From Pontibacter beigongshangensis (lineage in GTDB: Bacteria > Bacteroidota > Bacteroidia > Cytophagales > Hymenobacteraceae), in NCBI RefSeq assembly GCF_014332515.1, contig NZ_VFSD01000008.1:124001-188000 (forward strand): 64,000 nt of DNA. The letters are read 5' to 3'. Position 1 is the stretch's first letter. Each line of letters opens with the position of its first letter. Under the pieces are notes generated by a model. It saw only the letters and a program-made list of their open reading frames with translations, was not told where the DNA came from and did not search any database. Below, one piece after another: positions 55,089 through 63,554 of this stretch. A program made the translations under genes and the position numbers.

Positions 55089-55236
55089 ATGTAAAGCTAT
55101 AGCCGGACAAACAACCAATGTAAAGGCTTGGCAGGATTATATTTTATGTGTAAACTTGATAAAGGATCAGTCCTAGAAAAACTGTCAACTTTTTCCAGGA
55201 CTAAGTATATCCAAGTAAATTTTGTTGAACAGAGGC

Positions 55237-55270
55237 AAAATTATTCCAATGAAAAAGGCCCTCCAGAGGC
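55237..55270 (-). repeat. Family A repeat, copy 20
   Basis: AAAATTATTCCAATGAAAAA, then GGCCCTCCAGAGG. Confidence 0.75.
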
Positions 55271-55360
55271 ATTTAGCCCTTGTCCCCTGGTCCTTCATCC
55301 GTCATAAGTTAGTTGGATGTGCTTAGTGCTTCATAAACAATTTTTTGTCGGGTTGTAAAG

Positions 55361-55415
55361 CAATTATTCTAATCAAAATGCCCCTCCGGAGCTTTCTGCT
55401 TTTGTTGCTGCTGCT
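55361..55415 (-). repeat. Family A repeat, copy 21 (full length)
   Basis: CAATTATTCTAATCAAAATG, then CCCCTCCGGAGC and an arm rich in TTGCTGCTGCTC. Confidence 0.8.
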
Positions 55416-55510
55416 CACTAACAACCCACAGTTAATACTTTATTTAGCACTACGTACATCCGGGTAAACATTGCCGGGTCTGTTGGAGAAGAGAAAGAAG
55501 TCTGCCTTTC

Positions 55511-55568
55511 GGAATTATTCTAATCAAAACAGCCCTCCGGAGACCTCTTCGGCTCCTGATGCTGCTGA
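55511..55568 (-). repeat. Family A repeat, copy 22 (full length)
   Basis: GGAATTATTCTAATCAAAAC, then AGCCCTCCGGAG and a GATGCTGCTG arm. Confidence 0.8.
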
Positions 55569-55954
55569 TCCGGCCCGCTTGCGACTGATTTTACTTGAAG
55601 GTACTTAGCAACAGCTGCTGCTGTATCAGGCCTAAGCATTAGGTAGCAATCACAGCGTAGAACACGGACCGGAAGCTATATACAGCCGTATATGCTAGCA
55701 AAGGTTACTAAGCAGGGACATGTGCTATCCTATTAACAACGATACAGCAACAACACGCAATAACGGCTGATTTGGCTGCACCAGAGTACCGCCGTTTTCC
55801 GGGATGCAGGGTATAAGCTGTATCAGGACTTACAACTCTTCCCTTCATCTTGCGAGTTAGCATGGAATGGACATGCTTGCCGGAACGACTACCAGCAGCA
55901 CAGGTGCGCACGCAACAATGCTGCTGGCAGCCCCTCAGTCAAGTACAACTAAAC

Positions 55955-56701
55955 TTACCTTAGATTTCCAGTAGAAGCTGAACGGTTCAAGGCAACCATC
56001 TCTTCGTGAGAAGGAAACGATCTTAAACTTTGAAATTTCTGCATTACTGCATCTCTTGCTACAGGACCTTTTCCCTTTTCGGTTGCCGCAAGCGCTTGTT
56101 TCAGTTCTGCCGCATTCAGTTCGGTACAATAGGCGGGAGTACCGGGTTCTTGACGCCATGATTCTGAAAGACTTCCACCATCAACGGTATCAAAACCTGT
56201 CGTGTCAACCAGTTCAGCGGCTACTTTTTTATGTGCCTCGTTATCACCGGCCACCGAAATTGCTATTCTTCCTTCCTCACCGGCTGGCTTCCCTTTATGC
56301 CTCAAAGTGTATTCCAATATATTATTGAACACCTTGATAACCGGTCTTCCCAGAGTTTCAGAAATGTATTCACTCTCCGTCTTACCTTCTAAGTCAGGAA
56401 GCTCGCCATCCCGCATGGGGTAGTAATTGGAGGTATCCATGATGGTGACCTCCTGGGGTACATCTTGAAGTAAATTCTTAGGCAGGTCCTTGTACGCTTT
56501 AAAAGGGATGGAGAAAATAATAGCCTCCACATCTTTTACAACGTCCTCGATGGTGGCCGCCTCAGCACCCAAACTGGCTGCTATTTCTTTAAGTGTGGCC
56601 ATATCTCTTGTGTTGGTAACTTTTACCTGATGACCTGCAGCAGAGAGTTTACCAGCTATCGTACTGCCGATAGCTCCCGTGCCGATTATTCCTATTTTCA
56701 T
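55955..56701 (-). CDS. NADP-dependent F420-oxidoreductase-like reductase (copy 2)
   Basis: The 248-residue Rossmann protein starts MKIGIIGTGAIGSTIAGKLS and has IIFSIPFKAYKDLP near residue 65 and IMDTSNYYPMRDGE. The layout is that of the F420_oxidored family of NADP oxidoreductases. In organisms without F420, such proteins may use other flavins or quinones. It is last in a three-gene unit, 28 bp after its paralogue, and its start codon is followed at once by the nucleotide-binding strand. Sequence identity with the paralogue looks moderate. Confidence 0.85.
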   Translation of the reverse strand: MKIGIIGTGAIGSTIAGKLSAAGHQVKVTNTRDMATLKEIAASLGAEAATIEDVVKDVEAIIFSIPFKAYKDLPKNLLQDVPQEVTIMDTSNYYPMRDGELPDLEGKTESEYISETLGRPVIKVFNNILEYTLRHKGKPAGEEGRIAISVAGDNEAHKKVAAELVDTTGFDTVDGGSLSESWRQEPGTPAYCTELNAAELKQALAATEKGKGPVARDAVMQKFQSLRSFPSHEEMVALNRSASTGNLR

Positions 56702-56729
56702 ATTGGGTATCTTTTAAACTGTTTCCTGA

Positions 56730-57533
56730 TTAACTTAACGTAGTATGCTTTCTTGCAGGCAAATTGTTGATCTCACGTACGATGTCTACGGCATGGTCCA
56801 CAAACCCTTCCGGGTAATCTCCTGATAAGATGATTTTGAAGTATTCATCGCCTATCTCTTGCATTTTACTAAACAGCAACTCCTGCTTATCTCGTAGTGT
56901 TTCTCTGTTGGCTGATGCCCGGGCCTTTATAAGCTCAGGTAGAGTCAGGTCAGTGCAATAGGCAGGGGAGCAGGCCTGCTGGCGCCAGGAGTCTTCCAGT
57001 AGTCCGGCATCCAGGGCGTCGAAACCGGCATCATCCACCAGGCCCAGCACCACCTCTTTTGATCTTTGTTCGTCACCCGACACGGCCAGCGCAATTCTGT
57101 CTTTACTTCCTTTAGGTCTGCCTTCTACCGCCAGACTATAGGCACCGATGTTGCTGAATGCTTTTACGACCGGCCGGCCGAACTGCTCCTGCACCCATAC
57201 ACTGTTCACCATGCCGTTTTCCACTGCCTCTACTTTAGCATCCCGGTTTGGCCAAAAGTTTGTTGTTTCCACGATCACTACACGATCCGCTACCTTGCCT
57301 TCCAACGTTTTGACCAAGTCCGGGATATTGCCAAACGGAATAGATACGACTATCACATCCACATCCTGCGCAACATCCACTACTTCTACTGCTTTTACAC
57401 GAGCCCAGTTGGCAAGTGCCTGAATACTTTCCACACCTCTCGCATCTGCAAGTGTAACGTTGTGCCCTGCTGCACTAAACTTCCTTGCCAGGGTCTTGCC
57501 GATTACGCCGGCTCCAATAACTCCTATTTTCAT
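56730..57533 (-). CDS. NADP-dependent F420-oxidoreductase-like reductase (copy 1)
   Basis: The 267-residue paralogue of the next gene has MKIGVIGAGVIGKTLARKFS as the Rossmann GxGxxG strand, VIVVSIPFGNIPDLV, and VETTNFWPNRD as the acidic/proline segment. SWRQQACSPAYCTDL matches SWRQEPGTPAYCTEL in copy 2. Tandem duplication is likely. It lies 18 bp after the truncated monooxygenase gene in an operon divergent from an HxlR regulator, which suggests control by that regulator. Confidence 0.85.
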   Translation of the reverse strand: MKIGVIGAGVIGKTLARKFSAAGHNVTLADARGVESIQALANWARVKAVEVVDVAQDVDVIVVSIPFGNIPDLVKTLEGKVADRVVIVETTNFWPNRDAKVEAVENGMVNSVWVQEQFGRPVVKAFSNIGAYSLAVEGRPKGSKDRIALAVSGDEQRSKEVVLGLVDDAGFDALDAGLLEDSWRQQACSPAYCTDLTLPELIKARASANRETLRDKQELLFSKMQEIGDEYFKIILSGDYPEGFVDHAVDIVREINNLPARKHTTLS

Positions 57534-57551
57534 ATTGATATACTTTAGTGA

Positions 57552-57986
57552 TTAATTTGTAGCTGATACTGTTTTTGCTACCTGTTCAGGCAATCCGTTC
57601 TGAAAGGGTAAGCCTAGATGTTCGCGTAGGGTGGTGGCCGTATGTTCTGTTCTGAGCAGGCCCCTCTTCTGCAGAATAGGCACGACCTGTTCCACAAAAT
57701 CCGTCAGGGAGCCCAGGCCGGAACCGGGGACAACGCTGAAGTCTTTTCCTACACCCGCCTCAAACCACTGCTGAAACTTATTGGCAATGCTTTCAGGCGT
57801 TCCTAAAAAGATAGGATGATAATTGATGGGCCCATGTGCCAGCACTTGCCGAATGGTGAAGCCCTTTTTGGCCAGTTGCGCTCCTTTTACATAATCTTCC
57901 TCGTTGATGAAGGCCGCATTGTCCGCGCCGGGCCAGCCTCCTTGTTCTATGCCCTGCCCGCTAGGGAGCTGGGCTATAAGGTGCAT
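57552..57986 (-). pseudogene. C-terminal fragment of an NtaA/SnaA-type flavin monooxygenase
   Basis: The 144 codons match the last third of LLM-class flavin-dependent monooxygenases of the NtaA/SnaA/DszA group (about 440 residues). Conserved pieces are HPIFLGTPESIANKFQQWFE, FVEQVVPILQKRGLLRTEH and TLREHLGLPFQNG. The flavin-binding barrel start is missing and the frame begins at an internal-looking Met. The segment is 18 bp upstream of the reductase genes. If expressed, it would not be an enzyme on its own. Confidence 0.75.
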
Positions 57987-58221
57987 TTGCTCTTTCCTAT
58001 ATTTGCTCCTAACAATACTCGATTCTGATTACTTGATAATTGAAAGCCTTGGTGTGACCCGATGCTTTCCGGCCTGTTAGCCAGCTTTTGCCTATCCGCT
58101 GTGCGATCATGCTCTCCGGCCAAAGCAAGGGGTTAAACCAGTAGGATTCTTCCGTATCGGCTCTTCCTTGAGAAATTTTTTACCTCAGTTGATTAAACTG
58201 TTGCAAAGTTACGGCTTTTCA

Positions 58222-58262
58222 CTTTCCTTTGTATAGCACTTTCCCAAAGGAAAGCACTATAC
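58222..58262. promoter_or_regulatory. Candidate HxlR operator palindromes
   Basis: A perfect 10-bp inverted repeat, CTTTCCTTTG (58222-58231) and CAAAGGAAAG (58245-58254), overlaps an imperfect one, GTATAGCACTTTCC with GGAAAGCACTATAC (58231-58244 and 58249-58262). The palindrome ends 17 nt before the regulator's ATG, a typical autoregulatory site. Confidence 0.65.
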
Positions 58263-58279
58263 CTTTATACCAAAGAGCT

Positions 58280-58630
58280 ATGGCTAATAAAATGGGATAC
58301 CTGTCCTGCCTTGACACGGTAAAGCCGGTGCGGGATGCGATCGAAGTAATCAATGGCAAATGGAAGCTGCCCATCATTATCTCGGTGATGACCGGCAATG
58401 AGCGGTTCACCGATATACAGGAGAGTATTCCTGGCATCACCCCGAAAGTGCTGGCCAAGGAGCTAAAGGACCTGGAGCAGCACCAGCTCATCAAGCGAGT
58501 GGTGGTAGATGATTACCCGGTGAAGATCTCGTATAAGCCGGAGCCCTATGCCGATACCCTGACTCCTATCATTGATGCCTTGAAGGGTTGGGGACTTAAC
58601 CACCGGAAGAAGATTTTTGAAAAAGAGTAA
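58280..58630 (+). CDS. HxlR-family winged-helix regulator
   Basis: The 116-residue regulator starts at ATG 58280 (MANKMGYLSCLDTVKPVRDA). A TTG 51 bp upstream would overlap the operator palindrome and is rejected. The HxlR core is INGKWKLPIIISVMTGNERFTD (shown in part), PGITPKVLAKELKDLE for the recognition region, and YPVKISYKPEPYADTLTPI for the wing. HxlR proteins often sense aldehydes, quinones or thiol stress through a Cys; Cys9 here is the candidate. It is divergent from the monooxygenase/reductase operon. Confidence 0.92.
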   Translation: MANKMGYLSCLDTVKPVRDAIEVINGKWKLPIIISVMTGNERFTDIQESIPGITPKVLAKELKDLEQHQLIKRVVVDDYPVKISYKPEPYADTLTPIIDALKGWGLNHRKKIFEKE

Positions 58631-58791
58631 TCCTGCCAAGGAAACAACGGTTATATGAAGGGCTGAGAATTTGAATAAGCGGAGGTAGTGATCAATAAAA
58701 CGATGGGCGGTCTCTACCCTTGATTCTGTTTATACATGTGTCAGCCACCGGCAAAAGAAAGGCTTTTTAAAGTGATTTGACAGAAAACATT

Positions 58792-59303
58792 ATGAGCGAG
58801 TTTTGGGAGTCAAGCTTTCAAGATAAAAAGACGATGTAGGGATTTGAACCTGCAGCTGCCGCGATCGCAACGGCACAGTTATTCAAGGAAAAGGGCTTGC
58901 CAAAATTTTGATACCTGGATTTGGTTACGGCCGAAACGCAAAGGCCTTTACTGATAATGTGTTCAGTGTAACTGGAATAGAGGTTTCAGAGACTGCCATT
59001 AGCCTAGCCCGAAAATATTATGGGGATGATGTAAAAGTATACCATGGATCTGTCAGCGCTATGCCGCTCGACCGGTAGTTGTACGATGGGGTCTTTTGCT
59101 CTGCTTTAATCCACCTGTTAGAGGAGCAAGAGCGGATGAAGCTTATTGTTGATTGTCACAGCCAGCTCAGGCCCGGCGCGTACATGGTTTTTGTGACCAT
59201 CTCCAAAAGCGATGCCAGGTATAGGGAGGGAGAAGCACTAAGCCAGGACAGGATTGAAACCAGGCACGCTGTCCAGCTCTTCTTCTATGATTCAGACTCT
59301 TAG
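58792..59303 (+). pseudogene. Class I SAM-dependent methyltransferase pseudogene
   Basis: Homology runs from MSEFWESSFQDKKTM through the motif I region [14 protein letters not shown] to [20 protein letters not shown] and IHLLEEQERMKLIVDCHSQL. In-frame TAG codons lie near 58837 and 59077, and a frameshift lies near 58905 (in CCAAAATTTTG). A third TAG at about 59301 ends the match before the expected C-terminus. The family resembles TehB/thiopurine-type methyltransferases of Bacteroidota. It is clearly inactive. Confidence 0.85.
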
Positions 59304-59335
59304 GAAAGAGAATTCGGCAAATAACCTGTAGAAAA

Positions 59336-59375
59336 CAGGCAGGGTAAAATAGCCGAGGCTGACTTACCCTGCCTG
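59336..59375. terminator. Hairpin after the methyltransferase pseudogene
   Basis: A perfect 12-bp stem CAGGCAGGGTAA/TTACCCTGCCTG (59336-59347 with 59364-59375). No T-run follows, so terminator function is uncertain. Confidence 0.4.
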
Positions 59376-59664
59376 AATGCACGTCTCTATAATCGCTCTA
59401 TTTAAGAGAACGCGAGTTCTGAAGCTTACTCCTTTTTGTTGACATAAATACAACTTGCTCCACCGATGGCACTTATAAAAAATCGGATTTTCGAACTATC
59501 AAAACGCTGTTTACATAACAGTAGTTGTATACCTTCTAATTAGCAAAAGGCAGGAAAGCTATAAAACTATGATCTATAGCATAGCACCAATTACCAGCCT
59601 TTACCCTGGAGAGTCGCTCTCCAAGTATATAAGTCCTACAACTGCAGGACAACAACAATTGCGC
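59376..59664. other. Intergenic region with nothing recognised
   Basis: AT-rich with no gene or repeat seen. Confidence 0.4.
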
Positions 59665-59694
59665 TAAATATATTGGCAATAACTAATATATTTA
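59665..59694. promoter_or_regulatory. AT-rich palindrome upstream of dinB-like gene
   Basis: TAAATATATT (59665-59674) and AATATATTTA (59685-59694) form a perfect 10-bp inverted repeat, 35 bp before the ATG at 59730. It is a possible operator. Confidence 0.4.
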
Positions 59695-59729
59695 GTATTA
59701 TTGCTTTCATAAACCATGAAAATAAACGT

Positions 59730-60227
59730 ATGAAAATCATCGAAAAGCTTCTGAAGGAAATCGAGGAAGAAGGGCAGAAAACCCGTAAAATGCTAGCCAT
59801 AGTGCCAGACGACAAGTACGATTGGCAGCCCCACCCCAAAAGTATGGCTGTCAAAGACCTCGCTCTGCACATTGCCGATTTGCTTACCTGGATAACTTTG
59901 GCTGTTACAACCGATGACCTTGACTTTGCTGCCAGCCCTTACAATCCAGGGAATGTACATAACACGAAGGAGCTCTTGACGCTGTTCGAGAAGAATCTGG
60001 CAAAGGCGAAAGCAGATATGGCGCAGGCAACAGCAGAGCAACTGGAAGAGTCCTGGACATTGCGTGACGGCGCTGTTATATACATGACCCTATCGAAGTA
60101 TGAAACCATCCGCCATGCGCTGGCACAAACAATCCATCACAGGGCACAGCTTGGCTTGTACCTGCGGCTGCTGAACATCCCTATTCCGGGTAGCTACGGA
60201 CCAAGTGCCGACGAGCAAGGCTTGTAG
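59730..60227 (+). CDS. DinB-family protein
   Basis: The 165-residue four-helix protein starts at ATG 59730 (MKIIEKLLKEIEEEGQKTRK); the frame is open 19 codons further upstream through the palindrome. The metal-site His pattern of DinB/YfiT-like proteins is present: LALHIADLLTW near residue 46 and TIHHRAQLGLYLRLLNIPIP near 131, with conserved SYGPSADE at the end. Members are often thiol-dependent hydrolases or transferases of unknown substrate. A strong terminator follows at 60375. Confidence 0.85.
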   Translation: MKIIEKLLKEIEEEGQKTRKMLAIVPDDKYDWQPHPKSMAVKDLALHIADLLTWITLAVTTDDLDFAASPYNPGNVHNTKELLTLFEKNLAKAKADMAQATAEQLEESWTLRDGAVIYMTLSKYETIRHALAQTIHHRAQLGLYLRLLNIPIPGSYGPSADEQGL

Positions 60228-60374
60228 ACAACAGAACAGGAGCTATAGGCAATTAAACTAAATCTCTTCTTTTGCTAATTGCTAAATCACTTATTAATCC
60301 GATAAAAATCAGCAATGGCAGCCAAATCATCGGAGAGATTATGCGATCTGTAAGGCCTGAGGTTTACTTAAATT

Positions 60375-60415
60375 AGAAAAAGCCTTGTAAACGAGAACTT
60401 TACAAGGCTTTTTCT
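60375..60415 (+). terminator. Terminator of the dinB-like gene
   Basis: A perfect 17-bp stem (60375-60391 with 60399-60415) encloses a 7-nt loop, with GGCTTTTTCTTT at the 3' side. Confidence 0.9.
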
Positions 60416-60737
60416 TTAGCCGCTTTATAAACCATATAATTGATTCTAACTCCTCTTGAACACCCTACATACCCTACGTTCTTCCGGAGCCTTCCCGCCG
60501 CCCGCTCCCCAGAAGCTTAACTTGTTTCGAATGAAGACATGAGAATATTTTCATATTATAATTCATAATAAAATGAGAGGTTCCTGTGGAGCCTTTATAG
60601 TAATAAAGCTGAGGCTGCCGAGCATCAGGAAAATTATTCAGCAGACAGAAGATTATGGCATATTTTGCCTGCCGTAAAGGTAAATTTCGTTTCGCTGCCA
60701 CTTTGCCGATGAAGCTGGCTTTGGTATTACCCAGGAC

Positions 60738-60908
60738 CTAGGCTCCTTTCAGATTAGCATGGGGTCCCTGAAGTTTCCTGTTTTCAAACTCAACCAGTAA
60801 TCTTGTTAAAATCTTTAATTCTTTGGCAGCTTCTGTTCCTGCCGCTACATTTGCCAGCTGCCCAATACGAACAGCAACGGCATGGTACTGCAATGGTGTT
60901 ACAATCAT
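60738..60908 (-). CDS. Orphan HigA-antitoxin-like N-terminal domain (56 residues)
   Basis: The short frame encodes MIVTPLQYHAVAVRIGQLAN, then GTEAAKELKILTRLLVEFEN. This resembles the helical N-terminal segment of HigA/XRE-type antitoxins (Y-x-x-A-x-x-RI-x-x-L, then E-L-x-x-L-x-x-L-V-x-x-YE). The DNA-binding half and any HigB toxin are missing nearby. It is probably a remnant or a free-standing small protein. Confidence 0.45.
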   Translation of the reverse strand: MIVTPLQYHAVAVRIGQLANVAAGTEAAKELKILTRLLVEFENRKLQGPHANLKGA

Positions 60909-61187
60909 TTTTCTTTCTTCACATTAATAATAGCTTTTACGAGAAAATCTTGCATCTATCCAGGCTGTTCGTATAAATAATAGGTACTCTTACTAAGTTT
61001 TTTTACGCTTTTATCCCAAAACTCGGTTTTTATACTTAAAGCAAACGAAAAAGCCGCCTACAAGCTAATCGCTGCTTTTATGCCTGCCACACCACCTCTC
61101 AAACTCCTCTGACCGACTCTCGTCGCCTTCCCCTTCAAAGCAGCTTGCCTCCCTTAAAGAAGTACATATCCGTAAAACCTATCGCAT

Positions 61188-61236
61188 AGCAGCAGGAGAA
61201 AAGTGCTCCGGAGGACCTTTTCTATTTGAATAATTT
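61188..61236 (+). repeat. Family A repeat, copy 23
   Basis: AGCAGCAGGAGAAAAGTGCT, then CCGGAGGACCTTTTC and ATTTGAATAATT. Confidence 0.75.
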
Positions 61237-61379
61237 GGTTTAATGTGCTGATGTGCTACTTATTCAATTTGGAAATTTGAAGATGAGAAGATTTGGAAAT
61301 GAATGACCTGAGCAGGCTCTAAATACTCCTAACTATCAAAAAAAGCCCTGTGTCTTATGTCCTTTTTAATGAGCAGTTG

Positions 61380-61411
61380 AGGCTCTGGAGGGGCATTTTT
61401 ATTAGAATAAT
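61380..61411 (+). repeat. Family A repeat, copy 24
   Basis: AGGCTCTGGAGGGGC, then ATTTTTATTAGAATAATC. It is preceded by CTGTGTCTTATGTCC (61350-61364). Confidence 0.75.
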
Positions 61412-61495
61412 CAACTGCACCAAGTGCTTCCAGCCATCGCAACCACTTGGGCGCAAAATCATGCACCAGCTGCAACAGCAAGAAGGGCAGCCTCA

Positions 61496-62263
61496 CTAAA
61501 AATGAATAAAGCTGCTTAGGATCGCCAGGCTCAGGCCCAGCAAAGTGGCAATGAGCTTGTTGCGGTTAAAATGGTGATCAGGGCTTGTCTCGAACAGAAT
61601 TGTAGTGGAGATGTGCAGAAAGTTGCCCGCCACAATACCCGTCAGGGCGGTGTAGATCGGGCTGTCGTTGGCGAGGCCGTTAAGGAACGTGTTGCTGAAC
61701 ACGACTCCCATGGGTGCGCCAACGGCAAATATCAGCAGCCACAGAAAGGCCTTCTTAAAACTTTCCAGCCGCGATAACAACACTGACATCAGGGCGAAGG
61801 CAGCCGGTATGTGATGGATGGCTACCCCAAACAGAATGGTGTAGAAACTGCTGCCCTCGTGCACATGCCCTGCATGCAGGTGTCCATGCCCGCGGTCTAC
61901 CAGTATGCTCCCTTCTAAAAAGGAGTGTACAAAAAGGGAGCCCAGCAGTAGGAACGGCAGAGAGCCGATGCGGCTATGCTCGTGCTTGTGTACGTGCATG
62001 TGCCCGTGCTCTACTCCATGCGAGAACAGCTCCAGCACCAGCTGCAAAAAGAATCCGGCCAGCACCCAGTAACCAACGGCATGTGGGTTTTCGTTGGCCA
62101 GCAGCACATCGGGCAGCAGGTGAATAATGGTAATGGTAAACAGGTAGGCACCGCTAAAGGCAAGCGCCATTTTCAGCCAACGGCTGTTGGTAGGCGGAAA
62201 GATCTTGACCAGGAAGCTGGAGAGTACTACCGTCAGGAAAAGGACAGGAATGGCTATAAACAT
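61496..62263 (-). CDS. ZIP-family metal transporter
   Basis: The 255-residue membrane protein has about eight hydrophobic helices. The His-rich cytoplasmic loop (HGVEHGHMHVHKHEH near residues 82-96) is joined by a second His run (RGHGHLHAGHVHEG). The metal-site helices contain HSFLEGS (near 113) and FGVAIHHIPAAFALM (near 145), the signature of ZIP transporters, which import Zn, Fe or Mn. The ion is not predictable. It begins 9 bp after a methyltransferase gene on the same strand, so the two form an operon. Confidence 0.93.
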   Translation of the reverse strand: MFIAIPVLFLTVVLSSFLVKIFPPTNSRWLKMALAFSGAYLFTITIIHLLPDVLLANENPHAVGYWVLAGFFLQLVLELFSHGVEHGHMHVHKHEHSRIGSLPFLLLGSLFVHSFLEGSILVDRGHGHLHAGHVHEGSSFYTILFGVAIHHIPAAFALMSVLLSRLESFKKAFLWLLIFAVGAPMGVVFSNTFLNGLANDSPIYTALTGIVAGNFLHISTTILFETSPDHHFNRNKLIATLLGLSLAILSSFIHF

Positions 62264-62272
62264 GAAGATCTA

Positions 62273-63007
62273 CTATTTCTTAAGCACATAAATCATCCGC
62301 TCGCTTTCCAGGCGGCAATAGGGGGTGAGTTTATAGTCGCCAAACAGATCGACCAACCGAAGCTTCGCCATCAGAAAATATTCCATAAAGTCTTCCTGGC
62401 GCAGGGCGCGCACCCGCTCTTCGAACTGATACTCCTGGCCCTGATCCGTAAAAGAGATCGTTTTTACGATAAAGCCGTTCTCCACACCACGGGTTATATT
62501 AAACTGAATGCCGTGCACCGTCTTCTCTTCGTGCGCTACCAGGTGCTCAATGGTCTTTTCCGTGTTCATAAAATCGATTACCAGCTTGCCCCCGTGCTTC
62601 AACGAATCAGCGGCTGCCAGCAAAGCCACCACGTTCTCTGTCTCGTTATCGAAGTAGCCAAAGCTGGTGAACAGGTTCAGTACAAAGTCGAAATGCGCCG
62701 GTTTGTAAACCTCGCGCATGTCGTGCCTGCTAAAATGGAGGCGCTCGTTCTCAAACTGCTTGGCATAAGCAATGCTCTGCTCCGAAAGGTCTATGCCTGT
62801 CACATCGTATCCTTTCCGGCTCAGATAAACAGAATGCCGGCCTTTGCCACAGGCCAGGTCCAGTATTTTATCAGCAGGCTTAGGGTGCAGGTAAGTCAGC
62901 AGGTTATCGATAAAGGAATGGGCATCCTGTTCATCACGGTTACTGTAAAGTAGATGATAATAAGGTGAGTCAAACCAAGTGCTGAACCACTCCTCGGGCT
63001 GTGTCAT
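62273..63007 (-). CDS. Class I SAM-dependent methyltransferase
   Basis: The 244-residue protein has SAM motif I as ILDLACGKGRHSVYLSRKGY (about 48-67), then DVTGIDLSEQSIAYAKQF and FDFVLNLFTSFGYF. It belongs to the large methyltransferase_25/11 group, and its substrate is unknown. The C-terminal part (RLVDLFGDYKLTPYCRLESE) is typical of the Bacteroidota members. It is first in a two-gene unit with the ZIP transporter. Confidence 0.9.
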   Translation of the reverse strand: MTQPEEWFSTWFDSPYYHLLYSNRDEQDAHSFIDNLLTYLHPKPADKILDLACGKGRHSVYLSRKGYDVTGIDLSEQSIAYAKQFENERLHFSRHDMREVYKPAHFDFVLNLFTSFGYFDNETENVVALLAAADSLKHGGKLVIDFMNTEKTIEHLVAHEEKTVHGIQFNITRGVENGFIVKTISFTDQGQEYQFEERVRALRQEDFMEYFLMAKLRLVDLFGDYKLTPYCRLESERMIYVLKK

Positions 63008-63108
63008 ATTTTCACTAAAAGCAATTATGTTGCAAATATAGAACTAATTTTGATTTCTTACCTACATAAGCTCCCAGGCAGCACCTGGAGCATCCGGAAA
63101 AATAGCAA

Positions 63109-63152
63109 AAAGCACTGCCGCTGCTGTGGATCCACAACAGCGGCAGTGCTTT
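63109..63152 (-). terminator. Terminator after the small lipoprotein gene
   Basis: A 21-bp stem with one mismatch (63109-63129 with 63132-63152) built on GCACTGCCGCTG. It lies 22 bp after the stop at 63175 on the minus strand. Confidence 0.8.
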
Positions 63153-63174
63153 AAACAACAGGTGGTAAGAGAAA

Positions 63175-63465
63175 TTAGCGGCGAATTGCGCCTGCTGCAG
63201 TGTTCGTTTCCTCTGTCTCCCTAATGCTGTCGCCTGGCTGCACGGTATTTGCGCCGGGGTCATGATTCGGCAATACCTCCTGCTGTTCGGCATCCTGGCC
63301 ATGCGACCCTTTTACCGTTTCAATATTATGAGTATTGCGGGTACCTGGAGCTACCAAATCAACAGATACTTTTGATTCAGGCCGTTGGTCTTTAGGAGTA
63401 TCACAAGAAGTGATCGTCATTACACCGCATACCGCGGCAACTACTGCTACTACGTTCTTATTCAT
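63175..63465 (-). CDS. Small lipoprotein of unknown function
   Basis: The 96-residue protein has a lipoprotein signal ending MTITSC (Cys21). A hydrophilic, low-complexity tail rich in Glu, Gln and Thr follows. No domain is recognised. Lipidation and an envelope location are inferred from the signal alone. The ATG at 63465 gives a proper n-region (MNKNVV). Confidence 0.75.
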   Translation of the reverse strand: MNKNVVAVVAAVCGVMTITSCDTPKDQRPESKVSVDLVAPGTRNTHNIETVKGSHGQDAEQQEVLPNHDPGANTVQPGDSIRETEETNTAAGAIRR

Positions 63466-63554
63466 TTTTGCTCTAGTTATACGTCAGTCTGTAACAGCCA
63501 CCGGTTGGCGGCTCAAAGTTTGCACTTACGGAAATATTTTTATGTTGGATTTAT

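Larger units (their letters stand above)
53762..55200 (+). mobile_element. Inactive IS3-family-like insertion sequence
   Basis: The left end TCCTGATATAGGTTGACAC (53762-53780) and the right end, read inward as TCCTGGAAAAAGTTGACAG (55182-55200), form imperfect terminal inverted repeats. Between them lie a broken OrfA and a broken OrfB. The right end is part of a wider palindrome (55171-55200). A target duplication was not identified. Confidence 0.75.
55216..55954. other. Intergenic region with three evenly spaced family A repeats
   Basis: Copies at 55237, 55361 and 55511 share orientation and lie about 124-150 bp apart. No gene is supported, and the remainder is unremarkable. Confidence 0.55.
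60909..61495. other. Intergenic region with family A repeats and low-complexity words
   Basis: Family A copies lie at 61188 and 61380, with TTTGGAAATTTGAAGATGAG-type words between them (61250-61310). No gene is supported. Confidence 0.5.

Noticed and set aside
61976-62953. 325-codon plus-strand open frame over the ZIP and methyltransferase genes
   Set aside because: It is antisense to two well-supported genes and crosses their junction; no family resemblance.
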